Below, in pieces: positions 54,701-64,000 of a stretch of 64,000 nucleotides of DNA. Within the stretch, counting starts at the first letter, position 1. Each line of letters begins with the position of its first letter. The position numbers were made by a program, and so were the translations under genes. The DNA is from Prionace glauca (lineage: Eukaryota; Chordata; Chondrichthyes; Carcharhiniformes; Carcharhinidae), in contig CM075760.1 in NCBI GenBank assembly GCA_037974335.1, positions 54,430,890-54,494,889 of the forward strand. The letters run 5' to 3'. The notes beneath the pieces are model-generated. The model worked only from the letters and a program-made list of their open reading frames with translations, was not told the origin of the DNA and did no database searches.

Positions 54701-55015
54701 GGAACAAAATGCCCCGGCCGATGAAGGCATGCTTTAAGGTGCGAGGGGTCAAGGTTTAAAGGAGATGGACATGGCAGATTGTTTGCACAGAGAGGAGTGG
54801 GTTCCTGGAACTCGCTACCGGGGAGAGTTAGTAGAAGCGGATGCAGTTGTGACTTTTACATCACTTGACAAATACATAAATAGGATGGGAATAGAGGGAT
54901 ATGGTCCCGGAAGGATAGGGGGTTTTAGTTAAGTCGGACAGCATGGACAGTGAAGGTTTGAAGGGCCGAATGGTATGATCCTGGGCTGTAATTTTCTCTG
55001 TTCTTTGTACTGTCA
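54700..55015 (+). mobile_element. LINE-like 3' fragment of another family
   Basis: A 3' end with pieces such as GGAACTCGCTACCGGGG and GAATGGTATGATCCTGGGCTGT, then TTTTCTCTGTTCTTTGTAC. It has the general layout of a CR1-like tail but differs from families A and B. Confidence 0.6.
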
Positions 55016-55225
55016 TTTTTCTTTACCCAAAACTGACCTTCAGACCCTGTAGCTCTATATTTAACTACTCCATCTCTGACATCTTCTCCACTCACACAAT
55101 CCTGTGAGATGTCTGTACTGATCTTATTGTGGCATCATGAGTGTTCCACATACAACATGGCTTGTATCTATAAATTCTCATCTTGAACATTTCAATTGAA
55201 ATTTCAAAGCAAGCAGAGCCTTTTA

Positions 55226-57310
55226 AGAACATAAGAACATAAGAAATAGGAGCAGGAGTAGGCCATCTAGCCCTTCGAGCCTGCCCCGCCATTCAATAAG
55301 ATTATGGCTGATCTGAAGTGGATCAGTTCCACTTTCCCGCTTTCTCCCCATAACCCTTAATTCCCTTGCCTACCAAAAACTATTTACCCGTGACTTAAAT
55401 ATATTTAGCAAGGTAGCCTCCACCACTTTAACGGGCAGAGAATTCCAGAGATTCGCCACCCTTTGAGTGAAGAAGTTCCTCCTCAACTCCGTTCTAAACT
55501 GCTCCCCCCCCCCCCTTATCTTGAGGCTGTGCCCCCTAATCCTGCTATCCTTTCTAAGCGGGAAGAAACTCTCTACCTCTACCCTATCCATCCCTTTCAT
55601 TATCTTATACGTCTCTATAAGATCCCCCCTCATCCTTCTAAACTCCAACAAGTACAGACCCAGTCTATTTCGTCTCTTTTCATAGTCCAACCCCCTTATC
55701 TCCGGTATCAGCCTAGTGAACCTCCTCTGCACTCCCTCCAAGGCCAAAATATCCTTGCGCAAGTGCGGCGACCAAAACTGTACACAGTACTCCAGCTGCG
55801 GCCTCACCAGTGCCCTGTACAGTTGCAGCAAGACCTCCCTGCTTTTATATTCTATCCCCCTCGCTATAAAGACCAGCATACCATTTGCCTTCTTGATCAC
55901 CTGCTGCACCTGCAGGCTGGGTTTTTGCGACTCATGCACAAGGACCCCCAGGTCCCTCTGCACCATAGCATGCTGCAGCTTTTTGCCCTTTAAATAATAA
56001 TTCCTTCTACTATTATTCCTGTCAAAGTGGATAACCTCACACTTGCTAACATTGTACTCCATCTGCCAGGTCCTCGCCCACTCGCTCAGCCTATCTAGAT
56101 CCCTCTGCAGACTTTCCACACCCTCCGCACTGTTTGCTTTTCCACTCATCTTTGTGTCATCAGCAAATTTTGACATCCTACACTCAGCCCCCTCCTCCAG
56201 ATCATCTATATAAATGGTAAATAGCTGAGGTCCCAGCACCGATCCCAGGGGCACTCCACTAGTTACCAACCGCCAATCAGAATAGCACCCATTGATACCA
56301 ACTCTCTGCCTCCTATTAGACAGCCTATCCACGCTAACACCTTACCCCCAACTCCATGCACCCTAACCTTCTGAAGCAACCTTTTGTGCGGCACCTGATC
56401 AAACGCCTTCTGAAAATTGAGAAACACCACATCCACTGGTTCCCCTCTGTCTACCGCACTAGTCACATCCTCATAGAATTCCAATAAATTTATCAAACAC
56501 GACTTCCCCTTAACGAATCCATGCTGCATCTGCTCTATCAAACAAGTCTTCTCTAGGTGCCTCGCTATTTTTTCTTTGATGACAGATTCCAGCATTTTTC
56601 CAACAACACACATTAAACTAACCGGCCTATAATTCCCTGCCTTTTACCTGCTACCTTTTTTAAACAGTGGCGTAACATTAGCCGTTTTCCAATCTTCCGG
56701 CACTTCCCCGGAATCCAGCGAAGTTTGGTAAATAATCACTAAGGCATCTACTATCACCTCTGCCATTTCCTTCAGAACCCTGGGATGCATTCCATCCGGT
56801 CCTGGGGACTTGTCCACCATCAGTCCCGCTAGTCGATCAAGCACTACCTCTCTAGTGACAGTAATCGCATTCAGGCCCCCAACTCCTACCATCCTTCTAT
56901 CTTTAATATCCAGCAAACTATTCACGTCCTCCTCCGTGAAGACTGAGGCAAAAAACTTATTTAAGGCCTCAGCCATTTCCTCTTCTTCCACCACTAAATC
57001 CTCCCTCTCATCCTCTAAGGGTCCAACATTCACTCTAGCCAGCCTCCTCCCCTTTATATATTTGTAAGAACTCTTACTGTTCTTTTTTATATTTAGTGCT
57101 AGTTTAGCTTCATGGTCTATCCTTCATTTCTTTATCAACTTCTTAGTTATTCTTTGTTGATTTTTAAACCTCTCCCAATCTTCTATTCGCCCACTGCTTT
57201 TGGCCACTCTGAACACATCAGCTTTTAATTTAATACTCTCCTTTATTTCCTTCGATAACCACGGCTGATTATCCCTTCTCCTACGTTCCTTCTTTACCAT
57301 TGGAATTTAT
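55226..57310 (-). mobile_element. CR1-type LINE family A-related copy, antisense
   Basis: A 2.1 kb copy of a subfamily distinct from the 22.4 kb copy. It starts in the ORF2 linker, includes [59 protein letters not shown] and KFADDTKMSGKAN, and ends in the octamer tail at 55226. The frame is broken at least twice (near 56640 and near 56300) and a 12-base C run marks its G-tract. Older than the nested and 22.4 kb copies. Confidence 0.92.
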
Positions 57311-57439
57311 TTCTGCTGAGCTTTTTGAGCAGAATTGTTCGGATTCCCATCCCCTTTTAATGTGGACAAGTTGTTTCTGATTTCAGTATAGAGGTTGTCT
57401 ATTAAACAATGACTGAACACAAGGGATGAATGTGAGAAG

Positions 57440-58037
57440 CTGAAGTTTCCAGTTGAAGAGGCTCCCAGTGTCTCTGAGCAGCTGAACTGGGGAAGCCTTT
57501 GGGCAGAGACTGAGCTGCTGCTATTTCCCTTCCTGGCCAACGGGGGTCGCTGTAACACGCCCGGGCGCTGCTCCACTCACCTCTTGCCCACTCCGACCCG
57601 GCCGCTGCTCGTTGGCGGAACATCCGGGTCCTGTAGAGAGGCGGGGCCAGCCGCCATATTTCCGTGACGTCACCATCAGCCCCTCCCCCCGTCGAGGAAA
57701 AAGCGGCAGTTCAGAAATGTAGAAAGTGAGAGAAATTCCCACCCGGAAATCCCGCCCGGAGCGGAATTAAAATTAAATAAAATACATATTTTTATAAAGA
57801 GGCAGGTGGCGGAACCGCGCATGTGCTGTAGTATTTTCCCAGAGCGCACCGCGCGGGTGTGATTGAAAAAAAGACGCAATAAAAGAAACGATTTTCCCGA
57901 ATGGAGAAGGAACCGAAAGTCTGACGGGTGAGGATTTGAATAATAATCATCAAGATTCAAAATATTAAAAGATTAAAATGGAACTGCCTGGGCGCATGTG
58001 CAGGACGGGAATTCCCCCAGAGTACAGCGCGTGGGAC
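57440..58037. promoter_or_regulatory. GC-rich promoter-like island
   Basis: CpG-rich DNA with CGCGCATGTGCTG (57814) and GCGCATGTGCAGG (58011), both NRF1-like, CGCACCGCGCGGGTGTGATTG and several CCCGG stretches. It lies just after the LINE and merges with the 33-bp repeat array. Likely the start region of an unidentified gene; the direction is not certain. Confidence 0.45.
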
Positions 58038-58169
58038 GCCGTCTCCCCTGGCAACGCAACATGGCTGCTGGCCGTCTCCCCTCGCAACGCAACATGGCCG
58101 CCGGCCGTCTCCCCTTGCAACGCAAGATGGCCGCTGGCCGTCTCCCCAGGCAACGCAAGATGGCCGTCG
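58038..58169. repeat. Four 33-bp repeats with YY1- and RFX-like motifs
   Basis: Exactly four tandem 33-bp units (58038, 58071, 58104, 58137). Each holds a GTCTCC-N3-GCAAC part resembling an RFX X-box (first and fourth copies have GGCAAC) and ATGGCCGC- or ATGGCCG-type sequence resembling a YY1 site, AAGATGGCC in the last two. The unit length of 11 codons keeps frames open on both strands, but no protein is supported. Confidence 0.8.
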
Positions 58170-58172
58170 GCG
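58160..58172 (+). other. Possible first coding exon end (ATG then GTGAGT donor)
   Basis: In the last repeat unit, AAGATGG gives a good start context; the frame MAVG is followed at once by a GTGAGT donor. It could be the first coding exon of a + strand gene whose other exons are not recognised in the window. Low confidence. Confidence 0.2.
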
Positions 58173-58399
58173 GTGAGTGATTATGGCGCAGGCGCAGTGA
58201 GGTCTGCCTGCAGCCCATTGTCCAGATTGCCCCCCAGTGGATATGATGGGGATGGTGCAGCAGATGGAGCAACAATCCCAGTTTCAATGGGGGGAGAGAA
58301 GCTGCAATTCTGCTCCCTGTTGTTCACTCCTCTCCGCAGTCTCAGCATTGCAGAGTGTTTAAACAAGAGGGTGCATTGTCACAGCGGCACCTTGACCTG

Positions 58400-58705
58400 C
58401 AGTTTAAGTTTATTTATTAGTATCACGAATAATTAGGCTTACATTCACACTGCAATGCAATTCCTGTGAAAATTCTCTCGTCGCCACATTCCTGTTCGGG
58501 AAACACTGATGGAGAATTTGGCATGGCCAATGCATCTAACCAGCAAGTCTTTTGGACTGCTGGAGGAATGCAGAGCATCTGGAGGAAACCCGTGCAGACA
58601 TGGGGAGAATGTGCAAACTCTACACAGCCAGTGACCCAAGCTGGGAAACGAGTTTGGGGCCCTCGTGCTTAGAGGCAGCAATGCTAACCACCGTGCCACT
58701 GTGTT
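58400..58705 (-). mobile_element. tRNA-derived SINE, antisense
   Basis: Starts GTTTATTTATTAGTATCACG, contains GGCATGGCCAATGCATCTAA and ends in GGCAGCAATGCTAACCACCG, the reverse of a tRNA-like head. Nearly full length, moderately diverged. Confidence 0.85.
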
Positions 58706-58860
58706 GCAACACTCTCCCCCAGATATCAAACTACCCGCCCCCCCCGCCATTAAAATCATAAAATCCCGAAAGTGCATCAAGTCTACATCAAGAGTATTTT
58801 GCCCGATTCCCGTAACCCCACAATACCGTCTAATCCCCCTGACCTTCACATCTTTGGGCA

Positions 58861-59575
58861 GTTATTACAATCAGGGCCTTATATCAGTAACCTCTGCCCT
58901 AAACCCCTCTCAGTTATTACAATCTGGGCCTTGTATCAGTAATCTCTGCCCTAAACCTCTCTCAGTTATTACAATCTGGGTCTTGTACCAGTAATCTCTG
59001 CCCTAAACCTCTCTCAGTTATTACAATCTGGGCCTTGTATCAGTAATCTCTGCCCTAAACCTCTTTCAGTTTTTACAATCTGGGCCTTGTATCAGTAATC
59101 TAGTATCAGTATTCTTTGCTGTAAACCTCTCTCAGTTATTACAATCTGGGCCTTGTATCAGTAAACTCTGCCCTAGACTTCCCTCAGTTATTACAATCTG
59201 GACCTTGTATCAGTAATCTCTGCCCTAAACCTCTCTCAATTATTACAATCTGGGCCTTGTATCAGTAATCTCTGCCCTAAACCTCTCTCAGTTATTACAA
59301 TCTGGGCCTTGTATCAGTAATCTCTGCACTCAACCTCTCTCAGTTATTGCAGTCTGAGCCTAGTATCAGTATTCTTTGTTGTAAACCTCTCTCAGTTATT
59401 ACAATCTGGGCCTTGTATCAGTAACCACTGCTCTAAACCTCTCTCAGTTATTACAATGTTCGCCGTGAGTCAGTAACCTCTACCCTAAAACTCTCTCAAG
59501 TCTTATAATCTGGGTCTTGTATCAGTAAACTCTGCCTAAACTTCTCTCAGTTATTACAATCTGGACCTTAAGCAG
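58861..59575. repeat. 52-bp minisatellite
   Basis: About 13-14 tandem copies of a 52-bp unit with TTATTACAATCTGGGCCTTG, TATCAGTAATCTCTGCCC and TAAACCTCTCTCAG. Several copies have a shortened or duplicated middle (near 59100 and 59350). Confidence 0.95.
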
Positions 59576-59730
59576 AGGACATAGAGATTTAATATAACTG
59601 AAAACAGAATTGAAGGGGGTGATAAGGAGATTTTTTTACACATTATGATCTGGAATGCACAACCTGACAGGTGCTAGAAGCAGGTTTAATAATAAGTTTA
59701 AAAGAAAATTGGATGAATATTGACAGAGTT
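59565..59730 (+). mobile_element. Old CR1-like LINE 3' fragment
   Basis: Contains ATTATGATCTGGAATGCAC and GGTGCTAGAAGCAGG, the ORF2-tail and 3' region of a CR1-like LINE. Degenerate. Confidence 0.65.
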
Positions 59731-60300
59731 ATTGTGAATTGGATTAATGAAATAGTTCACTCATTTTGGTGGCATTTTGAATGTTTCCCCCGTAAGGTTT
59801 TAATATTTGATCTTTTCAGTCACAACGTGTCTGAAACAGAAGATTAAACCCTTGGGTTTGATGAACTGTCAGATCTGTTTCCTATGTATCTGTGTAACTT
59901 GAGAACTACAGATAACCATAAGAAGGAACTGATTATTTTCAGTTCCTCTAACAGATACACCTCAGATATCGAGAATCTCAGGAGATCATCATGCCTTCAT
60001 TATTCCCTCACCAAATATAACAGCTCTCAGTCAGGCTGAGTCAGTCACATGTGTCTTTGTTATAATGTTTCCACTTCTATTTTATCACTCACTTCCCAGT
60101 GACACTCATCATTACACCGACAGTCTAAAATATCATTGCTCCCTTACATCTTGTCCTCCTATTGTAATCGGATGTTTGTTGGGCCTCTTGTCTCCCTTAA
60201 GGTCAGATTACCTGCAGTTCAAATGACCTCAGAGACACTGAAACCAACCTTTGTGATTATTATTATACCAGACTCCAGTCAGCCCCAGGAGCTGCAGTTG
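59731..60300. other. No feature recognised
   Basis: No exon or known repeat is visible between the LINE fragment and the fold-back repeat. Confidence 0.4.
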
Positions 60301-60307
60301 TAAAATA

Positions 60308-60455
60308 CAGTAAGAAGTCTCACAACACCAGATTTAAGTCCAAACAGTTTATGTGACAGTAAAGCTTGTGGGATTACTATCAAATAAACTGGTTGAATTT
60401 AAACCTAGTGTTGTGAGACTTCTTGCTGTGTTTACCCCAGTCCAACGCCTGCATC
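60308..60455. repeat. Fold-back repeat (TCACAACACCAG type)
   Basis: The arms at about 60308-60345 (AGAAGTCTCACAACACCAG) and about 60378-60425 (its complement) are inverted and enclose a short spacer, so the copy can form a hairpin. Single-arm relatives lie at 16016-16135 and 61508-61765. Confidence 0.75.
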
Positions 60456-60849
60456 TCTATGTCATGACTATCATCGACGTTGTAAAATACAGCAGAATTG
60501 GAATAACAGACAGGTTATTGTCTGATACTGACAGTGGCAGAGTAACACACACTGGAATTTAAATACATTATATCAATAGACCATGACTCACTCACACTAT
60601 CAAATTAAACCTAAACTTTGGTTATGGTGTACTGGATACCGACTGTATTATCATTACATTGGATCTAATGCTGTATTCACTAACATACTGCAATGTGACT
60701 CTTATTATGTGAACAAACACTGTTTATGTTACACTCAGAGTCAGTCAGTGTTTTGCTGTGTTTTCTCTGTGCTCCATCTCCACTCTGATTGGACTGGAGC
60801 CTGTGTGTGTGTCATTGTTACACTGAGACTCTGTTATTATTGGACAGGT

Positions 60850-61270
60850 AGCAAGTCATCGTCACAATGCCCGGCTGATCGACGGCGGCGCGGACCAATG
60901 GGAAGAGGGGGCGGTGCTGGAGGACTGAACGGCGTTCGGTCCTCCAACCAATAGGAGCGAAAGAAGGGCGGGCCCAGCTTTGATTGGAGCATGCGCAGTG
61001 TGAATAATGGCGGTGGAAAGCGGGCTTTGTTTTGGGCTGGGAAATCTGTTCGAGGTGATTGGCGGTACGGAGAGAGCAATGGATCGCCCAGGTGGGTGAA
61101 AACGATGCGTAAGCATGTGGTGTAAGTAGCAAACCGCGGAAGAGGTCTTCCCGGACCCAGTTTGTACCGAGCAGGGCCGCAGCTCCTCAGGTTCGTCCCG
61201 GGTTAACGTTCGCCATCTTTATTGGGGGCAATATGCAGCAGTGCGTACTCGCGGCCGCCATGTTTGTAGA
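60850..61270. promoter_or_regulatory. GC-rich promoter with CCAAT, NRF1 and YY1 motifs
   Basis: A CpG-rich block with CCAAT/ATTGG boxes (near 60895, 60948, 60983 and 61058), an NRF1-like ATGCGCA (60991), and YY1-like AATAATGGCGG (61003), GCCATCTTTA (61213) and GGCCGCCATGTT (61253) sites, the last two on the - strand. The opposed YY1 sites suggest a bidirectional promoter. Confidence 0.6.
61007..61091 (+). CDS. Possible first coding exon of an unidentified gene
   Basis: The frame ATG GCG GTG... gives MAVESGLCFGLGNLFEV and then IGGTERAMDRP, ending in phase 1 at a GTGGGTG donor. It begins just after an NRF1-like site in a GC-rich promoter block and the ATG overlaps a YY1-like motif, as is common at vertebrate starts. 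No following exon or known family was recognised, so the frame may be chance. Not assigned a function. Confidence 0.3.
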
Positions 61271-61439
61271 GGGCAATGATGTCATTAAGTGGGAGGGGCT
61301 TGTTCCCCATTGTTCAGAATGGAGACAACTTGTCCATCAAACTGCATCAACTCTCTGATGCAGGCAGAGATGAGGCAGAGCGGTGATCAGAGCATCTCAT
61401 TGATGAGGCAGAGCGGTGACAGAGAACGAAAAATAAAGG

Positions 61440-61505
61440 GAAATAAAAACAGAAAATACTGTAAAATCTAAGCAGATCTGACAGCATCTGTGGAGAGAGA
61501 ATAGA
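61440..61505 (+). repeat. Interspersed repeat (AAACAGAAAATACTG type)
   Basis: A short copy with AAATAAAAACAGAAAATACTG and CTGACAGCATCTGTGGAGAG, related to 40620-40740 and 42350-42480. Confidence 0.65.
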
Positions 61506-61507
61506 AC

Positions 61508-61765
61508 GCTCTCTCCACTCACATTGTCTGTACCTTTAAGACTTGATTACCTGCAAAAATTTGCATTCCAACCATTATTTTGTAAATTGAGTTTGTGTCT
61601 TTCTCTGCCTTGTTTGTGGACAGAACTCCCACTCACCTGACGAACGAGCAGCACACAGAAAGCTAGTGGATTTTGCTACCAAGTAAACCCATTGGACTTT
61701 AATCTGGTGCAGTGAGACTTCTTACTGTGTTTACCTCGGTCCAACGCCACCATCTCCACTTCAGA
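61508..61765 (+). repeat. Interspersed repeat (GTGAGACTTCTTACTGTG type)
   Basis: A longer form of the repeat at 60.3 kb: TACCTTTAAGACTTGATTACC through ACTTCTTACTGTGTTTACC to CCAACGCCACCATCTCCAC. Class unknown. Confidence 0.7.
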
Positions 61766-61999
61766 GAAAATAGAACCAAAGTTTCGAGACTGGATGACCC
61801 AGAAAGCTTGTACATGTGTAAACTTCGACACCTCCATGTACCTGACACCTCCATGTACCTTTATACACCTCTATCGATCTACTTTGCTCCAAGGAGAACA
61901 ACCTCAATTTACCTAAAAAAGAGGACACTGCAAGAAGGTAAAAGTGAAGGTAAGAGTTTTATAAATGTTCTTAAATAATTTAATTGGTGCTCAAAATGT

Positions 62000-62715
62000 C
62001 AGTCAGTGGGGTTAAGTGCTGCACTTGTGAGATGTGGGAGATCTGTGATGCTTCCAGCGTCTCAGATTACTAAATCTACAGGAAATGCACCCACTTGCAG
62101 CTCCTTACGGTCAGCATGGATAGGTTGGAGCAACAGTTGGATGCACTTAGCAGAATGAAGATGACGGAAAGTGTCATAGATAGGAGCTTTAGAAACTTGG
62201 CCACACCCAAGGCAGGCAGATAGATGGGTGACTGCTAGAAGGGGCAGGCAGTCAGCGTAGGAATCCCCTGTGGTCATCTCCTTCTCTAACAAGTACACTG
62301 TTTTGGATACTGTTGGAGGGTTATAGCCTATCGGGGGATAAATACAGCAAACAGAGCACTGGCACCACGGCTGGCTTTGTTATTAAGCAGGGAGGTACAA
62401 AGAGCACTAGAGCAATAGTTATAAGGAGCTCTATAGTTCGGGGTGCAGATAAGTGCTTCTGTGGGCATGAAAGAGACTTCAGGATGTTGTGTTGCCTCCC
62501 TGGTGTCAGGGTCCAGGAAGTCTCCAAAAGGGCAGTAAGCATTCTGAAGTGAGAGAGTGAACAACCAGTGGCCATGGTACATGTTGGTACACAGGTAGGA
62601 AGAGTGACGATGTCCTGCAACAGCAGTTAAGGGAGTTAGGTAGAAAGTTAAAAAGCAGGATCTCTTGGGTTGTAATCACAGGATTGCTCCCTGTGCCACC
62701 TATCCACTGTCATCT
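62000..62715 (+). mobile_element. CR1-like LINE ORF1 fragment (esterase region)
   Basis: Pieces such as KYTVLDTVGG, SIVRGADKCFCGHERD and CCLPGVRVQEVS, followed by HVGTQ, fit the 5' ORF1 of CR1-type LINEs, which carries an SGNH-type esterase domain (HVGTND in intact copies). Broken in several places. Confidence 0.7.
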
Positions 62716-63190
62716 CTTAAAGTAACTCTCCCCAACCTATCAAGGCCAACTCACGTCTCATAACCTCATAGTTTTCTTAAGATTTAGCACCCTCGTCTCC
62801 GAATCAACTCTCTCATTCTCCAGTTTGATTTTTAAAAATCTATCATGTTGCAGTTGCTCATCCCGAAGGGGTCTGGTACAATTGGATTGGCAATGATTCC
62901 CTTCTCACTACACAGTACCCAGTCTAAGCAGGCTTGCTCTCCAGTTGGTTCCTCCACATATTGGTCAATTAAACCATCCTGTATACATTCCAGGAATTCT
63001 CTTCTATGGCATTGTGGCTAATTTGATTTGCTCAATCTATGTGCAAATTAAAATCATCCATGATCACCAATACTCCCTTATCACATGCATCTCTGATTTT
63101 GTGTTTAATGCCATTCCCAACATCACCACTGCAGTTTGGAGGTCCATATATGACATCCACTAATGTTTTTTGCCCCTTGGCAATGGGGGG
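62703..63190 (-). mobile_element. CR1-like LINE endonuclease fragment, antisense
   Basis: On the - strand, pieces such as VDVIYGPPN, the YRPPN box in altered form, and VMDDFNLHID-like sequence mark the endonuclease start of ORF2. It faces the ORF1 fragment before it head to head, so these are two separate insertions or an inverted pair. Confidence 0.7.
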
Positions 63191-63559
63191 GCAGTATAGA
63201 ATTCTTCCTATGAGCCCCTTGATTTTAGTTTACTGCAATGTGTAGACTAGATTGAGGTGCCTTATATATAGTGAGAATTCACAATGTGCCAGTCTCACAA
63301 CTTTGCTCCAAGTGGACTGATGCTCTTTGAGCCTGGGAGAGCACAGTTCCACTGAAATGATCCACAAAAGCTGATGAAGGGCATTTATTTAATCCTGGAT
63401 AGTAAATAGTGTTTTTCCTACCACTACAGATAGATCTAAAATAAATACATTTGTCTCTATTCCATTAAGTCTACAGCCCTGGGCCAGGCCAGTCAGCTCA
63501 GTCAGTCTGTGTCAGTGTTTATGCTCCACATGACCCTCCACCCACCCCTCTTCATCTCC

Positions 63560-63708
63560 CCCCATCAGCTTATCCTTCTATTCCTTCCTCCCTCATGTAT
63601 GTATCCAGCTTCCCCTTCAGTGTATTCATGTTGTTCACCTCAGTCACTCGCTGTGGTGATGAATCTGTCATTCTCACCACTCGCTGGATAAAGAACTTTC
63701 TCCTGTTA
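63560..63708 (-). mobile_element. Old LINE 3' fragment, antisense
   Basis: TATCCAGCTTCCCCTTCAGT and TTCTCACCACTCGCTGGATA match the general form of an antisense CR1-like ORF2 end. Short and diverged. Confidence 0.55.
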
Positions 63709-63710
63709 CA

Positions 63711-64000
63711 GCTTATTTATTAGTCACAAGTAGGCTTACGTTAACACTGCAGTGAAGTTGTTATGAAAACCTCCTTGCCGTCCCACTCTGGCTGCTGGTC
63801 GGGTACACTGAGGGAGAATTTAGCATGGCTAATGCACCTAAGCAGCACATCTTTTTGGACTGTGGGAACAAACTGGAGCACCTGGAGGAAACCCACGCAG
63901 ACACGGGAAGAACATGTAAACTCCACACAACAGTGACCCAAGCCAGGAATTGAACCCGGGACCCTGTGCTATGAGGCAGCAGTGCTAATCCACTGTGCTG
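63711..64000 (-). mobile_element. tRNA-derived SINE, antisense, runs off the window
   Basis: CTTATTTATTAGTCACAAGT, ATGGCTAATGCACCTAAGCA and GGAATTGAACCCGGGACCC to GAGGCAGCAGTGCTAATCC. The tRNA-like head is nearly complete at the window end. Confidence 0.88.

Noticed and set aside
57978-58436. 11-residue repeat protein (AVSPGNATWPL-like units)
   Set aside because: The four 33-bp units are a promoter-like repeat and keep both strands open by length; no supporting exon structure.
58640-58700. tRNA-like ends of SINEs read as tRNA genes (also at 51.57 and 63.95 kb)
   Set aside because: They continue into SINE bodies and lack a pairing acceptor stem.

Overview
The window looks like cartilaginous-fish (shark-type elasmobranch) germline DNA. 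The main evidence is one complete immunoglobulin M heavy-chain cluster on the + strand in the VH-D1-D2-JH-CH1-CH2-CH3-CH4-TM layout of shark multi-cluster loci. The abundant CR1-type LINEs and tRNA-derived SINEs agree with this. The species cannot be named from sequence alone.

Layout. 1-1.1 kb: a LINE tail, then the VH promoter. 1.1-2.85 kb: an unrearranged VH, two D segments and one JH, spaced about 380-405 bp apart, each with a readable recombination signal. 2.85-17.7 kb: the J-C intron. It holds a 1.3 kb tandem duplication, an AT-rich palindrome, several LINE copies (one inserted in another), an octamer motif, a long CTCA/CA-rich tract and a G-rich, AGCT-containing minisatellite that resembles a switch region. 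17.7-22.2 kb: four constant exons and the secretory tail. 22.2-28.6 kb: an intron with a 2.7 kb LINE carrying an 862-codon open frame, then two membrane exons. The parts give membrane or secreted IgM by the alternative processing known for this gene. All the joins could be inferred in one consistent frame (phase 1 from JH to the first membrane exon).

31.7-33.2 kb: a two-exon rhodopsin-class GPCR on the - strand, most like the GPR139-like receptors. 35.3-54.1 kb: a tRNA cluster with Thr, Leu, Glu, Asn, Val, Gly, Gln and Arg genes and pseudogenes. Several sit in duplicated blocks that share flanking DNA and an old LINE fragment. A strong CTCF-type motif lies at 51.04 kb. 55.2-57.3 kb: an antisense LINE. 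57.4-58.25 kb and 60.85-61.27 kb: GC-rich promoter-like islands with YY1-, RFX- and NRF1-like motifs, separated by a 52-bp minisatellite. The last 2 kb hold LINE ORF1 and endonuclease fragments and a SINE.

LINE naming used below: family A copies end in repeats of the octamer TTCTTATG; family B copies end in TTCTATG-type repeats. Both are CR1-like by their reverse transcriptase and their octamer tails. All family names rest on recognition by eye, with no database search.
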